Positions 34,169-44,303 are shown, counted from the stretch's first letter. The stretch: DNA of 64,000 nucleotides from Cellvibrio sp. KY-YJ-3 (GCF_008806955.1 NZ_CP031727.1:992001-1056000); one strand, 5' to 3'. Translations and numbers: made by a program. Notes: generated by a model from the sequence alone, not told the origin.

Positions 34169-36136
34169 TTAGATTTTCAAATGGGTCTGCAAAAACTTTT
34201 CCATGGCTTCAAAGGTTTGTTGGCGATGGGGCAGGTAATCCAGATTGTGAGTGCCCTCCTCCAATTCGATGTATTCATGTACCTTGCCATTTTTTTCCAG
34301 GGCGCGCGCCATAATGCGGCTCTGCTCTACGGGTACGATTACGTCATCGTCGCCGTGAATTAATAGAATCGGGATTTTGACTTTTTCGGCCATGCGTACC
34401 GGTGAGGTTTCTTTGAGCTGTTTTTTGTCCTCGCCGAATTGTTTGCGCGCAGTATTTTTGTTGGTGAAATAGCGGAAATTATTGCTCATTTTCACCAGGT
34501 CAGACATACCGGCAAAACTGATCGCACACTGGAACAAGTCGGGGGTTTTAGTCGCACCCATGAGTGCGGCATAACCGCCGTAGCTGGCGCCCACGATGCA
34601 GACTTTTTTCGGGTCGGCAATTTTTTCATCGACCAGGTATTTCACCGCATCTTCCAAATCGTCTTGCATTTCAAGGCCCATGCCACCCACCGCTTGCATC
34701 ATAAAATCGTGGCCGTAACCCGAGGAGCCGCGGAAGTTGGGTTGGAATACCACGTAACCGCGGTTGGCCATAAAGGTGGAGAACATGTCGAAGCTTTTAC
34801 CGTCCTCGCTCATGGGGCCGCCGTGGGGCAGGATGATGGTGGCGGTGGGTTTGTTGGCAAAGGTTTTGGGCAGCGATAAAAAGCCTTCCAGTTCCAAACC
34901 ATCGCGCGCTTTGTAGCGGCGCATTTCTTTTTCGATCAGCACGTCCTCGGTTAAATCCGGGTAAGCTGCCGCCAGAGGTGACAGGGTTTTAGCGTCGCGG
35001 TCGCCGTACAGATAAGTGCCGGGGTTGGTGGCGTTAGTGGTGTAGAGCACGTATTTGCGCGCATCTTCACTCATATTCACTATGTAATTGTTGGTGTCCG
35101 GCAGGGCTTTATCCAAACCGCCCTGAAATGCCTGGAATTCTTTGTTCCAGAACACACTGCGTGAGTTGCCATCGTAGTAATACAGGCCCACTACTTCTTT
35201 GCGGGAATAAATCAAACGACCCCTGACATCGTATTTCTCATGGCTGAACATCAATTCACGCGGGAAGCCGGGTTTGGACAGGTCGGTTTTAAACAGTGCT
35301 TGACGCCCTTCATGATCGGCAAAAATATAGAGCTCATTCGGATTGTTGCCAAAACCGGCAATGTAAATTGAGGGTTCGTCGAATACGACGTATTCCCAGG
35401 CCACGACCCATTTATTGGTGGCTTGATCGAGAATCTTGTAGGTGACTTTGCGTTTTTTATCGTCGTAGTGCTCGCCAATACGCACATTGCCTTGGCGATC
35501 GGCGTACCAGGAGCGCACGCTGCCCGAGTGTTTTTTCACGCGGGTCAAGCGGCCGGTATAGACGTTGGCTTTGTACACGGTTTGATGATGGGCCATTTCG
35601 CGGTCCACGCTGATCAGTACGTGCTCCGGGTCGTCAGGCAGGTAGCTAATCACATTGTCTTGATATTGGCTCACATGGTTGTAGGGCGCATCTTCATCCG
35701 GTTTAACCAGAGTGATCATTTTGCCCTGCTTTTTGGCATCGGTTGCCAGCAGGCGGGTCTGCGAATACTTCACGCCGTTGGGGGCGCGGCTGTCAAAGCG
35801 CAAGCTCATCAATAACCGATCGTTATTGGCCCAGCTGACCCAGTTAAATTTAAATTCTTTGTTATCGGTTTTGGCGGGATAAATAGTTTTACCGCTGGCT
35901 AATTCCACCACCATCACTACGGTATCGCCGCCAAAATTTTTCAGCGCCAATAAGTGAGTACCATCAGGCGATAGCTCAATATCTTCAATCATCGCATCGT
36001 TATAAAACACTTCCAGCGGCAGGGGTTGATGGCTGGTTGTGGCGGCGTGTAATTGCGTCGGGATGAGGCAGCAAGTGAGCAGTGCCAGCAAGGTGCTAAC
36101 ACGCAAACATGCCGCAAGGCAGGTGCGCAGAGACAT
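34169..36136 (-). CDS. Exported S9-family prolyl-oligopeptidase/acylaminoacyl peptidase
   Basis: 655 aa. The signal peptide runs to about residue 31 (QLHAATT). A beta-propeller-like N-terminal part (about 40-390) precedes the alpha/beta-hydrolase domain. Catalytic elements are VGASYGGYAALMG (Ser), GDDDVIVPVEQS (Asp) and EEGTHNLDYL (His); the oxyanion region is ILPHGGPM. Such enzymes cleave short peptides in the periplasm. No partner is apparent in the neighbourhood. Confidence 0.92.
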   Translation of the reverse strand: MSLRTCLAACLRVSTLLALLTCCLIPTQLHAATTSHQPLPLEVFYNDAMIEDIELSPDGTHLLALKNFGGDTVVMVVELASGKTIYPAKTDNKEFKFNWVSWANNDRLLMSLRFDSRAPNGVKYSQTRLLATDAKKQGKMITLVKPDEDAPYNHVSQYQDNVISYLPDDPEHVLISVDREMAHHQTVYKANVYTGRLTRVKKHSGSVRSWYADRQGNVRIGEHYDDKKRKVTYKILDQATNKWVVAWEYVVFDEPSIYIAGFGNNPNELYIFADHEGRQALFKTDLSKPGFPRELMFSHEKYDVRGRLIYSRKEVVGLYYYDGNSRSVFWNKEFQAFQGGLDKALPDTNNYIVNMSEDARKYVLYTTNATNPGTYLYGDRDAKTLSPLAAAYPDLTEDVLIEKEMRRYKARDGLELEGFLSLPKTFANKPTATIILPHGGPMSEDGKSFDMFSTFMANRGYVVFQPNFRGSSGYGHDFMMQAVGGMGLEMQDDLEDAVKYLVDEKIADPKKVCIVGASYGGYAALMGATKTPDLFQCAISFAGMSDLVKMSNNFRYFTNKNTARKQFGEDKKQLKETSPVRMAEKVKIPILLIHGDDDVIVPVEQSRIMARALEKNGKVHEYIELEEGTHNLDYLPHRQQTFEAMEKFLQTHLKI

Positions 36137-36327
36137 ACTTGAATCCTTGGTGTGATTATTGGAATCGCGCGCAGACCCAGTGCTTGTGCCGGGTTCCCTG
36201 AGCGCTTTGACTCTGTGCGGTTCCTGATAACAAGTGTGTACTACGGCGTCAGCGCAGTATCTATAAGTCGCATTTGTCAGTCAATTACACCCACAGCTTG
36301 CGCATTAAATATTTATGCCGGGCTAAA

Positions 36328-36343
36328 TTAAGGTTCATTTAAG
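36328..36343 (+). promoter_or_regulatory. PmrA/BqsR-type response-regulator box
   Basis: TTAAG-GTTCAT-TTAAG, two exact pentamers separated by 6 nt, about 100 nt before the first PepSY gene. This is the half-site spacing described for PmrA and for BqsR. The response regulator of the operon belongs to the same OmpR/PhoB class, so autoregulation is likely. Confidence 0.65.
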
Positions 36344-36443
36344 TGAGCTTCCCTATTCTCAACTGGTCGACACAGGCTTAGGCCACCATTTTTCAGCTAT
36401 CGCTGATGACGTTTACCAACCACTTATGAATAGGAACACCACC

Positions 36444-36752
36444 ATGACTTTTATTAAACATACTCTCGTTTTTGCTGCCTTACTTTCTGCTACAGCACTG
36501 GTACAGGCAAAAGATGTCAGCCTTGATGAAGCCATTAAATTGCGCGATGCTGGCAGCATTCAAGCCTTCGATAAACTCAACGCCCTTGCGCTTGCCCAAC
36601 ACCCCGGCGGTGTGCTGCAGGATACGGAATTGGAAAACCAATGGGGCCGCTACGTGTATCAAATCGAACTGCGCGATGCGCAGGGCCTTGAGTGGGATAT
36701 AGAGCTGGATGCCAACACCGGTGAGATTCTCAAAAACCAACAAGACGATTAA
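36444..36752 (+). CDS. Small exported PepSY-domain protein 1
   Basis: 102 aa from MTFIKHTLVFAALL; AGGA stands 9 nt upstream, whereas the earlier in-frame ATG at 36426 has no ribosome site. A signal peptide ends in VQA. The rest is one PepSY domain (VSLDEAIKLRDAGSIQAFDKLNALA, ending DIELDANTGEILKNQQDD). It is the first gene of a four-gene operon with a second PepSY gene, a response regulator and a histidine kinase. PepSY proteins in such operons may dampen the periplasmic sensor or bind metals. Confidence 0.86.
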   Translation: MTFIKHTLVFAALLSATALVQAKDVSLDEAIKLRDAGSIQAFDKLNALALAQHPGGVLQDTELENQWGRYVYQIELRDAQGLEWDIELDANTGEILKNQQDD

Positions 36753-36786
36753 TCCTTAATTGTCGCAAACTTTTGCAAGGTAACCC

Positions 36787-37095
36787 ATGCGCCCCTTATT
36801 TCGCTTGCTCTGTTATATCCCGCTGCTCGCACTCACCCTGAGTGTCAATGCGGATGACCTGAGCCAGGACGAAGCCCTGCGCTTGCGCGAGCTGGGGCGC
36901 ATTATTCCGCTGGAAAATTTACTCGCGCTGGTACAGGCGCGTCATCCCGCCTCCCGCTTGTTGGAAGTTGAGTTGGAGGAGGATGACGATATTTATGTCT
37001 ATGACGTGGAATTAATTACCACCGAAGGTGTGGTGCGCGAGTTGGAAATCGATGCCAGCACCGGCCAATTATTAAAAGACGAGGAGGATGACTAA
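36787..37095 (+). CDS. Small exported PepSY-domain protein 2
   Basis: 102 aa with signal peptide ending SVNA. The domain repeats the layout of its neighbour ([25 protein letters not shown], ending [18 protein letters not shown]), so both arose by duplication. AAGG lies upstream of the ATG. Its stop overlaps the start of the response-regulator gene by one base (TAATG), so all are co-translated. The C-terminal tail is acidic, which would suit cation binding; that is a guess. Confidence 0.88.
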   Translation: MRPLFRLLCYIPLLALTLSVNADDLSQDEALRLRELGRIIPLENLLALVQARHPASRLLEVELEEDDDIYVYDVELITTEGVVRELEIDASTGQLLKDEEDD

Positions 37096-37763
37096 TGCGC
37101 ATTCTTATCGTGGAAGACAATGTCGCCCTCGCCGACGAATTAACGGCGGATTTAAAACGCGCCGGTTACGCGGTGGATTGGCTCGCCGATGGCCGCGATG
37201 CGGCGTATCAAGGCGCAACTGAACCCTATGATTTAATTGTGCTGGACTTGGGCTTGCCGGGAAAATCCGGCCTCGATGTATTGCGCGAATGGCGCGCGGC
37301 GCAAATGCAGCGCCCGGTATTAATTCTCACCGCCCGCGATCACTGGGCGGAGCGTATAGAAGGTTTAAAAGCCGGCGCCGACGATTACCTCACCAAACCG
37401 TTTCACCCGGAAGAATTACAGCTGCGTATTCAAGCACTGTTGCGCCGCAGCCACGGTCAGGTGAATCAAACACACTTAATTGCCGCCGGTTTGCAATTGG
37501 ATGAAGCCCTGCAACAAGTCAGCAAAAATGGCGCAACCTTTGAACTCACTGCCGCTGAATTTAGTTTGCTGCGCTATTTAATGTTGAACGTGGGCAAAAT
37601 AATTTCCAAAGCGCAATTGCACGATCATTTATACGATGGTGAAAGTGAGCGCGATTCCAACGTAATTGAAGTGCATATCAATCACCTGCGCGGCAAACTC
37701 GGCAAAACCGCAATAGAAACACGGCGCGGCCAGGGCTATCGCCTGGTGGAACAATCAGCGTGA
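37095..37763 (+). CDS. OmpR-family response regulator (PmrA/BqsR-like)
   Basis: 222 aa. Receiver: acidic pair Glu7-Asp8, phosphoacceptor Asp51 in [10 protein letters not shown], Thr in LILTARD and Lys in LTKPFHPEE. The C-terminal winged helix carries [32 protein letters not shown] and [17 protein letters not shown], as in PhoB/PmrA. It overlaps the kinase gene by 4 nt. A TTAAG-N6-TTAAG box upstream of the operon is the probable target. Confidence 0.94.
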   Translation: MRILIVEDNVALADELTADLKRAGYAVDWLADGRDAAYQGATEPYDLIVLDLGLPGKSGLDVLREWRAAQMQRPVLILTARDHWAERIEGLKAGADDYLTKPFHPEELQLRIQALLRRSHGQVNQTHLIAAGLQLDEALQQVSKNGATFELTAAEFSLLRYLMLNVGKIISKAQLHDHLYDGESERDSNVIEVHINHLRGKLGKTAIETRRGQGYRLVEQSA

Positions 37764-39118
37764 GAAAATTGTCGCCCTTAAAACCCGCCTTCAATTCCAT
37801 TCAACAGCGGCTGAGTGTGGGGTTGATCGGGGTATTAATTTTAGTGGGTTTGCTGCTCGCGCAACTCAGCCTCTGGGTCTTTGACCAAGGTTTGCGCCGC
37901 TATTTCAGCACCCAATTGCAAACCCAAAGTGAAACCCTGTTGGCTGCCCTGGTGCGTGGTACTAATGGCATAGAGTTAGATCAACAGCGTATCGGTGCCG
38001 CTTATCAGCGCCCTTTTTCCGGGTATTATTTTTTAATCGATTTTGATGGTAAACAGTGGCGCTCGCGCTCGCTGTGGGACCATCAATTGCCGCTGCTTAC
38101 GCAGCGCGGTTTGCAGCGCGCATTGCATGACGGCCCTGAAGCGCAGCAATTATTAGTTTATCGCGCGCAATTTCGTCGCTTTGGTAAAACCATCGTCATT
38201 CAAGTCGCGCAGGATTACACGCCCATGCTCGATAATTTTCGTCGCATGCAATTCATGGGTGGCGGGTTGGGTTTGGCGGCATTGATCCTGTTGGTATTAT
38301 TGCAGCGCTATTTAGTGGCGCGTTCATTGCGTCCGCTGGAGGACTTGCGCGCACAAATCGCGCAATTGCAACAGGGGCAGCGCAGCACGCTGGAAACTGC
38401 AGTGCCCAGCGAATTAAAACCTCTGGTTGAGCAATTAAATCGCCTGAGCCAACACACAGAGGATCGCCTTAAACGCTCGCGCAATGCGCTTGGCAATTTA
38501 GGCCACGCCTTAAAAACGCCGCTGGCGATTTTGTTCAGCCTCGCCAATCGCAGCGAATTAAATAATCAGCCGCAACTGCGCGATAATTTGCGCAGCCAAT
38601 TACAGCAAATGCAAGAGCGCATCAGCCGCGAATTGGCGCGCGCGCGGCTCGCCGGCGAAGCCCTGCCCGGCGCGCACTTTCACTGCGCGGCCGAATTACC
38701 GGATTTAATTTCAACTCTGCAATTAATTCATCGCCGCGATTTGCAGGTTCACTGGTCGGCGCCGGCGGATTTACGCCTGCCCTGGGATCGCGAGGACATT
38801 CTGGAACTATTGGGCAACTTGCTCGACAACGCCTGTAAATGGGCGCGCCAGCAAGTGCAAGTAAACATTCGCCATAATCCGGTGGCACAACATTTTGAAT
38901 TAGTTATCGAGGACGACGGCCCCGGTATCGCGGCCGCCGAACGGGAACAGGTATTGAGCCGCGGCACCCGTATTGATGAACAAGTGCAGGGCCATGGCTT
39001 GGGGCTTGGCATAGTGCGCGATATTGTCGAGCACTGCGGTGGTGTCTTGCAGCTGCAACAGAGTTCACTCGGCGGCCTCGCGGTTGTTATACACTTACCG
39101 GCAACCAACGCCGGTTAG
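37760..39118 (+). CDS. Sensor histidine kinase (PhoQ/PmrB-like)
   Basis: 452 aa, GTG start overlapping the regulator stop. Two membrane spans (about 20-40 and 165-185) enclose a periplasmic sensor of about 120 residues with no clear acidic metal patch. A short HAMP-type linker leads to the H-box [14 protein letters not shown] with phosphoacceptor His249, an N-box [14 protein letters not shown] and G-boxes IEDDGPGIA and [12 protein letters not shown]. The GHALKTPLA form of the H-box is typical of PhoQ-like kinases. Signal not known; the PepSY proteins are candidate modulators. Confidence 0.94.
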   Translation: MRKLSPLKPAFNSIQQRLSVGLIGVLILVGLLLAQLSLWVFDQGLRRYFSTQLQTQSETLLAALVRGTNGIELDQQRIGAAYQRPFSGYYFLIDFDGKQWRSRSLWDHQLPLLTQRGLQRALHDGPEAQQLLVYRAQFRRFGKTIVIQVAQDYTPMLDNFRRMQFMGGGLGLAALILLVLLQRYLVARSLRPLEDLRAQIAQLQQGQRSTLETAVPSELKPLVEQLNRLSQHTEDRLKRSRNALGNLGHALKTPLAILFSLANRSELNNQPQLRDNLRSQLQQMQERISRELARARLAGEALPGAHFHCAAELPDLISTLQLIHRRDLQVHWSAPADLRLPWDREDILELLGNLLDNACKWARQQVQVNIRHNPVAQHFELVIEDDGPGIAAAEREQVLSRGTRIDEQVQGHGLGLGIVRDIVEHCGGVLQLQQSSLGGLAVVIHLPATNAG

Positions 39119-39172
39119 CCTTTGTTGCGCTAAGGGCGTCCTTTTTTCGCTTCAGCCCTAAAGACTCATGTT

Positions 39173-40987
39173 ATGCGCGGTATGCACTCCTCGGGTTTAT
39201 CGGCCCACCCCAATCAACAACCCCGCCCTGAAAATGCCAAGGTGAATTTACGCCAGAGCATGGCGTATTTGCTTCCCTATTTGTGGGATTTCAAAGGGCG
39301 AGTCATTCTTGCCATTCTCGCCCTGCTCGCCGCCAAAGGCGCAACCCTGGTGATGCCCTGGGCGCTAAAACATATTATTGATGGGGTGGATGCCAGCCTC
39401 GCGTCGCCGTTAATCTTTCCCGCGTTTTTTATCCTGTTTTACGGCGCGCTGCGTTTTGGCAGCGTGTTTTTTGGCGAGGTGCGCGACGCGCTGTTTAGCC
39501 GCGTGACCGAACACGCCATGCGTAAAATCGGTTTGCGGGTATTTAACCATTTACATTCGCTGGAGCTGGCGTTTCATCTGGATCGCGCCACCGGTGGCAT
39601 TAGCCGCGATATTGAACGCGGCACCAATGGCATCAGTTTTTTGATGCGCTTTTTAATGTTCAATATAGTGCCCACACTGTTTGAAATTTTAATGGTCGCG
39701 ATTATTTTTGCCGCGGCATTTTCCATTTGGTATGCGGTGATTACCTTAGTCGCCGTAGCCATCTATGTGGTATTCACTATTTACACCACCGAATGGCGCA
39801 ACAAATTTGTACGCGAAGCAAATCAGGCAGATTCCTCCACCAGTACCCGCGCAATTGATTCGCTGCTCAATTACGAAACCGTCAAATATTTTAACAACGA
39901 GCAGTACGAAGCTGACACTTACGACAAATTCCTCGCCAACTGGGAGACAGCTAAACTAAAAAATCGCATGTCCTTGTTGGCTCTCAACTCGGGGCAGGCA
40001 TTAATTATTGCATTGGCCATGACCGCGATGATGTGGATGGCGGCAGACAGTGTCATCAAAAAAGAAATGACCCTTGGTGATTTAGCGATGATTAACGCTT
40101 ACATGATCCAGCTATTTATCCCGCTCAATTTTTTAGGTTTTGTCTACCGGGAAATTCGCCGCTCGCTCACCGATTTGGAAAATATGCTCGCGCTGTTAAA
40201 ACGCGATGCAACCATTAAAGACGCGGTGGATGCCAAACCTTTGGCAATTGCCAAGGGTGAGATCCATTGGCAAGGGGTAGATTTTGGTTATCACGCCGAG
40301 CGTCCGATTTTGCAGCAATTTAATTTGCATATTCCGGCGGGCAGTAAAGTGGCGATTGTGGGTTCCTCGGGGGCGGGCAAAAGTACACTCGCGCGCTTGC
40401 TCTATCGCTTTTACGATATTCACGCGGGCAGCATTCAAATCGATGGGCAGGATATTCGCACTGTCTCGCTCGCAAGTTTACGGCGCGCCATCGCCATAGT
40501 GCCGCAGGACACGGTGTTATTTAACACCACTATTCGCGAGAACATTGCTTACGGCAACCCGCAGGCGAGCGACGAACAAATTGCGCGCGCAATAAAAATG
40601 GCGCACCTGGATAACTTTATTAACAGTTTGCCCGAAGGCGATAAAACGCTGGTAGGCGAGCGCGGATTAAAAGTATCCGGCGGGGAAAAACAGCGTATTG
40701 CTATAGCGCGAGTATTGTTAAAAGGCGCACCGATTTTAATTTTTGATGAAGCCACCAGCGCCCTGGATTCCCATTCCGAAAACGCAATCCTGGAGGCGAT
40801 GCGCGCTGTTGCCACCGGCCACACGACTCTGGTCATTGCCCATCGGTTATCCACCGTGGTGGACGCCGACCAAATTGTGGTGATGGACAAGGGGCAAGTT
40901 ATTGAACAGGGCACCCACAACCAACTGCTGGAGTTGCAGGGACGTTACGCGCAGATGTGGGCGCTGCAATTGCAAGAGGAAAAATAA
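39173..40987 (+). CDS. Atm1/HMT1-type ABC exporter (fused permease-ATPase)
   Basis: 604 aa. The membrane part has six helices (about 45-320) with the Atm1 signature region LAFHLDRATGGISRDIERGTNGI near residue 135. The ATPase carries Walker A GSSGAGKST, signature VSGGEKQR, Walker B ILIFDEATSALDS and His switch VIAHRLS. This subgroup exports glutathione-linked iron-sulphur precursors or metals. The start is uncertain: three ATGs lie within the first 13 codons and none has a clear ribosome site. It follows the kinase by about 55 nt but need not be in that operon. Confidence 0.92.
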   Translation: MRGMHSSGLSAHPNQQPRPENAKVNLRQSMAYLLPYLWDFKGRVILAILALLAAKGATLVMPWALKHIIDGVDASLASPLIFPAFFILFYGALRFGSVFFGEVRDALFSRVTEHAMRKIGLRVFNHLHSLELAFHLDRATGGISRDIERGTNGISFLMRFLMFNIVPTLFEILMVAIIFAAAFSIWYAVITLVAVAIYVVFTIYTTEWRNKFVREANQADSSTSTRAIDSLLNYETVKYFNNEQYEADTYDKFLANWETAKLKNRMSLLALNSGQALIIALAMTAMMWMAADSVIKKEMTLGDLAMINAYMIQLFIPLNFLGFVYREIRRSLTDLENMLALLKRDATIKDAVDAKPLAIAKGEIHWQGVDFGYHAERPILQQFNLHIPAGSKVAIVGSSGAGKSTLARLLYRFYDIHAGSIQIDGQDIRTVSLASLRRAIAIVPQDTVLFNTTIRENIAYGNPQASDEQIARAIKMAHLDNFINSLPEGDKTLVGERGLKVSGGEKQRIAIARVLLKGAPILIFDEATSALDSHSENAILEAMRAVATGHTTLVIAHRLSTVVDADQIVVMDKGQVIEQGTHNQLLELQGRYAQMWALQLQEEK

Positions 40988-41164
40988 TCAGCGCCTTAAT
41001 TAATAGGACTAAACCTTAAAAAAGATCCAAAGCTGTGCGCGCCTACTTTGGTGTGCACCAGTCTCCGTGCAACCACATCACAATTTACGCTGCATTTTCT
41101 ATGTTGGTGGCTATTTTTAGCACCAAAATAAAACATTTCCCGCGCCAATGAATGCTTTTTTAAC
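40988..41164. other. Intergenic region before the CheA-like operon
   Basis: No gene. The 180 nt include AT-rich tracts and no evident terminator for the ABC gene. Confidence 0.4.
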
Positions 41165-41181
41165 TTGGCACAGCTTTCGCT
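41165..41181 (+). promoter_or_regulatory. Candidate sigma-54 promoter
   Basis: TTGGCACAGCTTTCGCT keeps the invariant GG and GC separated by exactly 10 nt, and differs from TTGGCAC-N5-TTGCT at one base. It lies about 105 nt before the CheA-like gene. Confidence 0.6.
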
Positions 41182-41286
41182 ACAGCTTGATCACTAGGCG
41201 CAACCGCGTCAGGAGCAGTGATGGGCAATATCGGATCGCCCGACAGCAGTGTTGCTGCAATTTTTCTGGTCATAAGGGCGTGACGC

Positions 41287-43485
41287 ATGTCGACTTCGTT
41301 TCAATTCAATTACGGTAAATACCGCGGCATTTTAATTTCTGTCGCACTTTTTTTATTACTCGACGCTTCGGTATTGCTGCTCAACTTTTATGTCTCTTTT
41401 GAAATTGCCGACGACGCCGTAGGTGTAAACCTTGCGGGCCGTCAGCGCATGTTGTCGCAGCGGATGGCAAAAACTCTGTTTGTATTGGATAGCTCACGCG
41501 GCGATCCCGCTGCTTTCCAAACTGCCTATGAAGAGCTGTTATTCAGTAAAACGTTGTTTGATGAAACCCTGCAAGCTTTTGTGCAGGGCGGCAGTGTGCG
41601 CGGTGGCGCCGGGAAAGAAACAGTAATCCTCGAGGCAGTAACCAATCGCGCCGGGCGCGATGCACTGCATAACACCGCGCAACTTTGGCGCCCTTATAAA
41701 TCCGCAGTCGATGATTTTGTTGCCAGTGCAGCGCCAAGCTTGGGGCAGCCGTTAACGGCGGACACTGAAAATGCGCTGAGCGCCGCCGTTGCTATGGCGC
41801 GCCTGCACAACTTGTCGATACTGGCGTCCATGAACGACCTCACCTTGAGCCTTGAGCAAGTCGCCGCTTCCAAAGCCAAGCGCTTGCGGCTGATTCAAAC
41901 CATCGGTATCAGTCTGGCGGTAATGAACTTCCTGTTTATTTTGCTGCACTTTGTTCGCCAATTGCGCGACAGCGATGCGGTGATTGAAAAAGCGCGACGC
42001 GAAACCATGGAAATTCTGGAGACGGTAAATGAAGGGCTATTCCTGATCGATAATAAGTTAATGATTGGTGAGCAGCACTCGGCCAAGTTAGCCGAGGTGT
42101 TGGGCAATCAGACCTTTGCGGGCAAATCATTTCTGACTTTGTTGGAAAACATGATCAGCGAAAAAGACGCAGAAACCGCGCGCGGTTTTATCGAATTATT
42201 GTTTGATCCAAAAATCAAAGAAAAACTGATTGGCGATTTGAATCCGTTGAGTTTGGTGGAAGTAAACATTGCCCAGGTTAATGGTGGTTTTCTTACTAAA
42301 CATTTGCAGTTTAGTTTTGCGCGCGCGTATCAGGAGCGAGAAATTTCCCATGTGTTGGTAACGGTGCAGGATGTATCCGAGCAAGTGAAACTCGCGCGCG
42401 AATTAAGTGAGAGCCGCAAGCACAATGAATCCCAGCTGGAAATGATTACCGGGTTATTGCATACCCACCCTGAACTGCTGAAAGAATTTATCGATAACAG
42501 TTTTCAGTGTTTCAATCGCATAAATGGCATTTTGCGACAACCGGCCAAAACCGCACAGGCGGTACGCGATAAAGCAGTCACTATTTTTCGCGAAATTCAC
42601 AATTTTAAAGGTGAAGCTGCTTCACTCAAACTGGCATTTTTTGAAAATGCCGCCCACAGCATGGAAGACACCCTGGCGCAATTGCGCAGCAAACCGGATA
42701 TTAGCGGCAATGACTACCTCGGCCTCGCGGTGCAACTGGAAAACTTAATCAGTTATACACAACAAGTGCAACAGCTCACCGAAAAACTGGGACAGTTTTC
42801 GCTGGTGAGCAATAAGGCACCACGTCCGGCATCCACGCAAAATATTACCGGTAGCCGTCGCAACGATGGCTGGGATCATCTGAATGACTTTGTACAAAAT
42901 ATGGCGCTGCGCAACGGTAAACAAGTACGGTTGGTGGCCAGTGGTTTGAGTGAAATCAACCTGGCACCAGAGTGCGAGCAACAGCTGAAAGAAATTTGTA
43001 TCCAGTTACTGCGCAATGCTGTGGTGCACGGCATAGAAACTCCGCACGAGCGGGAGCTGAGCGAAAAACCAATGGTGGGGCGTATTGATTTGCGCCTCGC
43101 CAAATTATCAGACGCCGAAATGGAATTGACCATTAGCGATGATGGTAAGGGTTTGGATTATGTCGCCATCCGCGAGAAAGCCCTGGCGACAGGAAAATGG
43201 TCGGAGCAGGAAATTGAATCCTGGAGTAATAAACAATTACTCGGGTTAATTTTTCAAGCGGGGTTTAGTACAGCGGCGGAGGTAACAAAAGATGCGGGGC
43301 GCGGCATAGGCATGGAGGCAGTAATGCAACATGTTATTAGTCAGCGCGGCAAAATTAATGTGGCCAGTCGTGCCGGTGAATTTTGTCGTTTTGTTATTAG
43401 CTTACCTATTATTCCGCCTGTAAATGAACAAACCCTATCACCTGTTTCACAAGGATCTGCCTATGCTGTCACTGATGATTGTTGA
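41287..43485 (+). CDS. CheA-like histidine kinase with PilJ-type sensor and Hpt domain
   Basis: 732 aa. Membrane helix about 14-34, a periplasmic part with the type IV pilus sensor (PilJ-N) motif NLAGRQRMLSQRMAKTL, second helix about 204-224, a PAS-like domain about 235-365, an Hpt domain with IHNFKGEAAS (His438), and a CheA-type HATPase about 520-725: N-box LLRNAVVHGIETPHERE, G1 ISDDGKGLD, G2 GRGIGMEAV. No CheW-like (P5) domain follows, and the H-site lies in the same chain as the sensor, so it can sense and phosphorylate on its own. The response regulator gene overlaps by 23 nt. Ligand unknown. Confidence 0.9.
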   Translation: MSTSFQFNYGKYRGILISVALFLLLDASVLLLNFYVSFEIADDAVGVNLAGRQRMLSQRMAKTLFVLDSSRGDPAAFQTAYEELLFSKTLFDETLQAFVQGGSVRGGAGKETVILEAVTNRAGRDALHNTAQLWRPYKSAVDDFVASAAPSLGQPLTADTENALSAAVAMARLHNLSILASMNDLTLSLEQVAASKAKRLRLIQTIGISLAVMNFLFILLHFVRQLRDSDAVIEKARRETMEILETVNEGLFLIDNKLMIGEQHSAKLAEVLGNQTFAGKSFLTLLENMISEKDAETARGFIELLFDPKIKEKLIGDLNPLSLVEVNIAQVNGGFLTKHLQFSFARAYQEREISHVLVTVQDVSEQVKLARELSESRKHNESQLEMITGLLHTHPELLKEFIDNSFQCFNRINGILRQPAKTAQAVRDKAVTIFREIHNFKGEAASLKLAFFENAAHSMEDTLAQLRSKPDISGNDYLGLAVQLENLISYTQQVQQLTEKLGQFSLVSNKAPRPASTQNITGSRRNDGWDHLNDFVQNMALRNGKQVRLVASGLSEINLAPECEQQLKEICIQLLRNAVVHGIETPHERELSEKPMVGRIDLRLAKLSDAEMELTISDDGKGLDYVAIREKALATGKWSEQEIESWSNKQLLGLIFQAGFSTAAEVTKDAGRGIGMEAVMQHVISQRGKINVASRAGEFCRFVISLPIIPPVNEQTLSPVSQGSAYAVTDDC

Positions 43486-43825
43486 TGACTCCAATATTAT
43501 TCGCCGCAAAATTGAGCGCTGTAATGACAGTGATCAATTTAACGTAGTGGCGTCGGCTGCAAATGGTTTACAAGCCTTGGAATTATTTAAACAAACACGC
43601 CCGCAATTAGTCACCATGGATTTAACCATGCCGGAGATGGATGGCATCGCCTGTATCCAGCAATTGATTGCGCTTGACCCGGCGGTGCGGATTTTGGTGG
43701 TTTCTGCACTGTCGGATAAAGCCACGGGTATTGATGCATTAAAAAAAGGGGCGCGCGGATTTTTATGCAAACCCTTTACGGAAGAACAACTGCTGGATGC
43801 ATTGAACGAGCTAACCCTGGATTAA
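43463..43825 (+). CDS. CheY-like single-domain response regulator
   Basis: 120 aa from MLSLMIVDDSN; AAGGA 8 nt upstream supports this over an upstream in-frame ATG at 43424. Acidic pair Asp8-Asp9, phosphoacceptor Asp53 in VTMDLTMPEMD, Ser/Ala in VVSALSD and Lys in FLCKPF. No output domain. Its start overlaps the kinase gene by 23 nt. It is the obvious phosphate acceptor of the CheA-like protein. Confidence 0.94.
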   Translation: MLSLMIVDDSNIIRRKIERCNDSDQFNVVASAANGLQALELFKQTRPQLVTMDLTMPEMDGIACIQQLIALDPAVRILVVSALSDKATGIDALKKGARGFLCKPFTEEQLLDALNELTLD

Positions 43826-43835
43826 GGATCAATAA

Positions 43836-44285
43836 ATGTCTGAACAAACCATACAAGTATTTATCGATGGTGTTGTGCGCTACTTCCATCACACCAATGA
43901 TAAGGAAGTGAAAGTTGGTACGCCTTATCTGGTCGAAAACAATAATCCCGCTGCTTATGATATTACCGGCATTATTGGCATTTCCGGCCCTTACCGTGGC
44001 TGCGTGTATTTCACCGCGCCGCGTATTTTATTAAAGCATTTACTGCTTAGTATCGGTGAATCCGATACCAGTAATGAACATATTTTTGATCTGGTGGGTG
44101 AGGTGGCCAATACTATTTCCGGTAATGCGCGCAGTACCTTTGGCCATGAATTTATGATCTCGGTACCGGTAATGATTGAAGGCGCGCCCAATCATATTCA
44201 TCTGCCTGCGCAACTGCGTTCCTATGTGATACCGGTATATTGGAAGTCCTATCACGCAGCGGTAGTTATTTGTTTGGAGCAATAA
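43836..44285 (+). CDS. CheX-type phosphatase
   Basis: 149 aa. The CheX/CheC active motif E-x2-N is present as GEVANTISGN (Glu89, Asn92), followed by the NARSTFG turn. CheX proteins remove phosphate from CheY-like regulators. It starts 10 nt after the response regulator and completes a kinase-regulator-phosphatase cassette. AAGGA is visible before the ATG. It is not linked to flagellar or pilus genes in this window. Confidence 0.9.
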   Translation: MSEQTIQVFIDGVVRYFHHTNDKEVKVGTPYLVENNNPAAYDITGIIGISGPYRGCVYFTAPRILLKHLLLSIGESDTSNEHIFDLVGEVANTISGNARSTFGHEFMISVPVMIEGAPNHIHLPAQLRSYVIPVYWKSYHAAVVICLEQ

Positions 44286-44303
44286 AGTGCTTTGTGCACG
44301 GAA

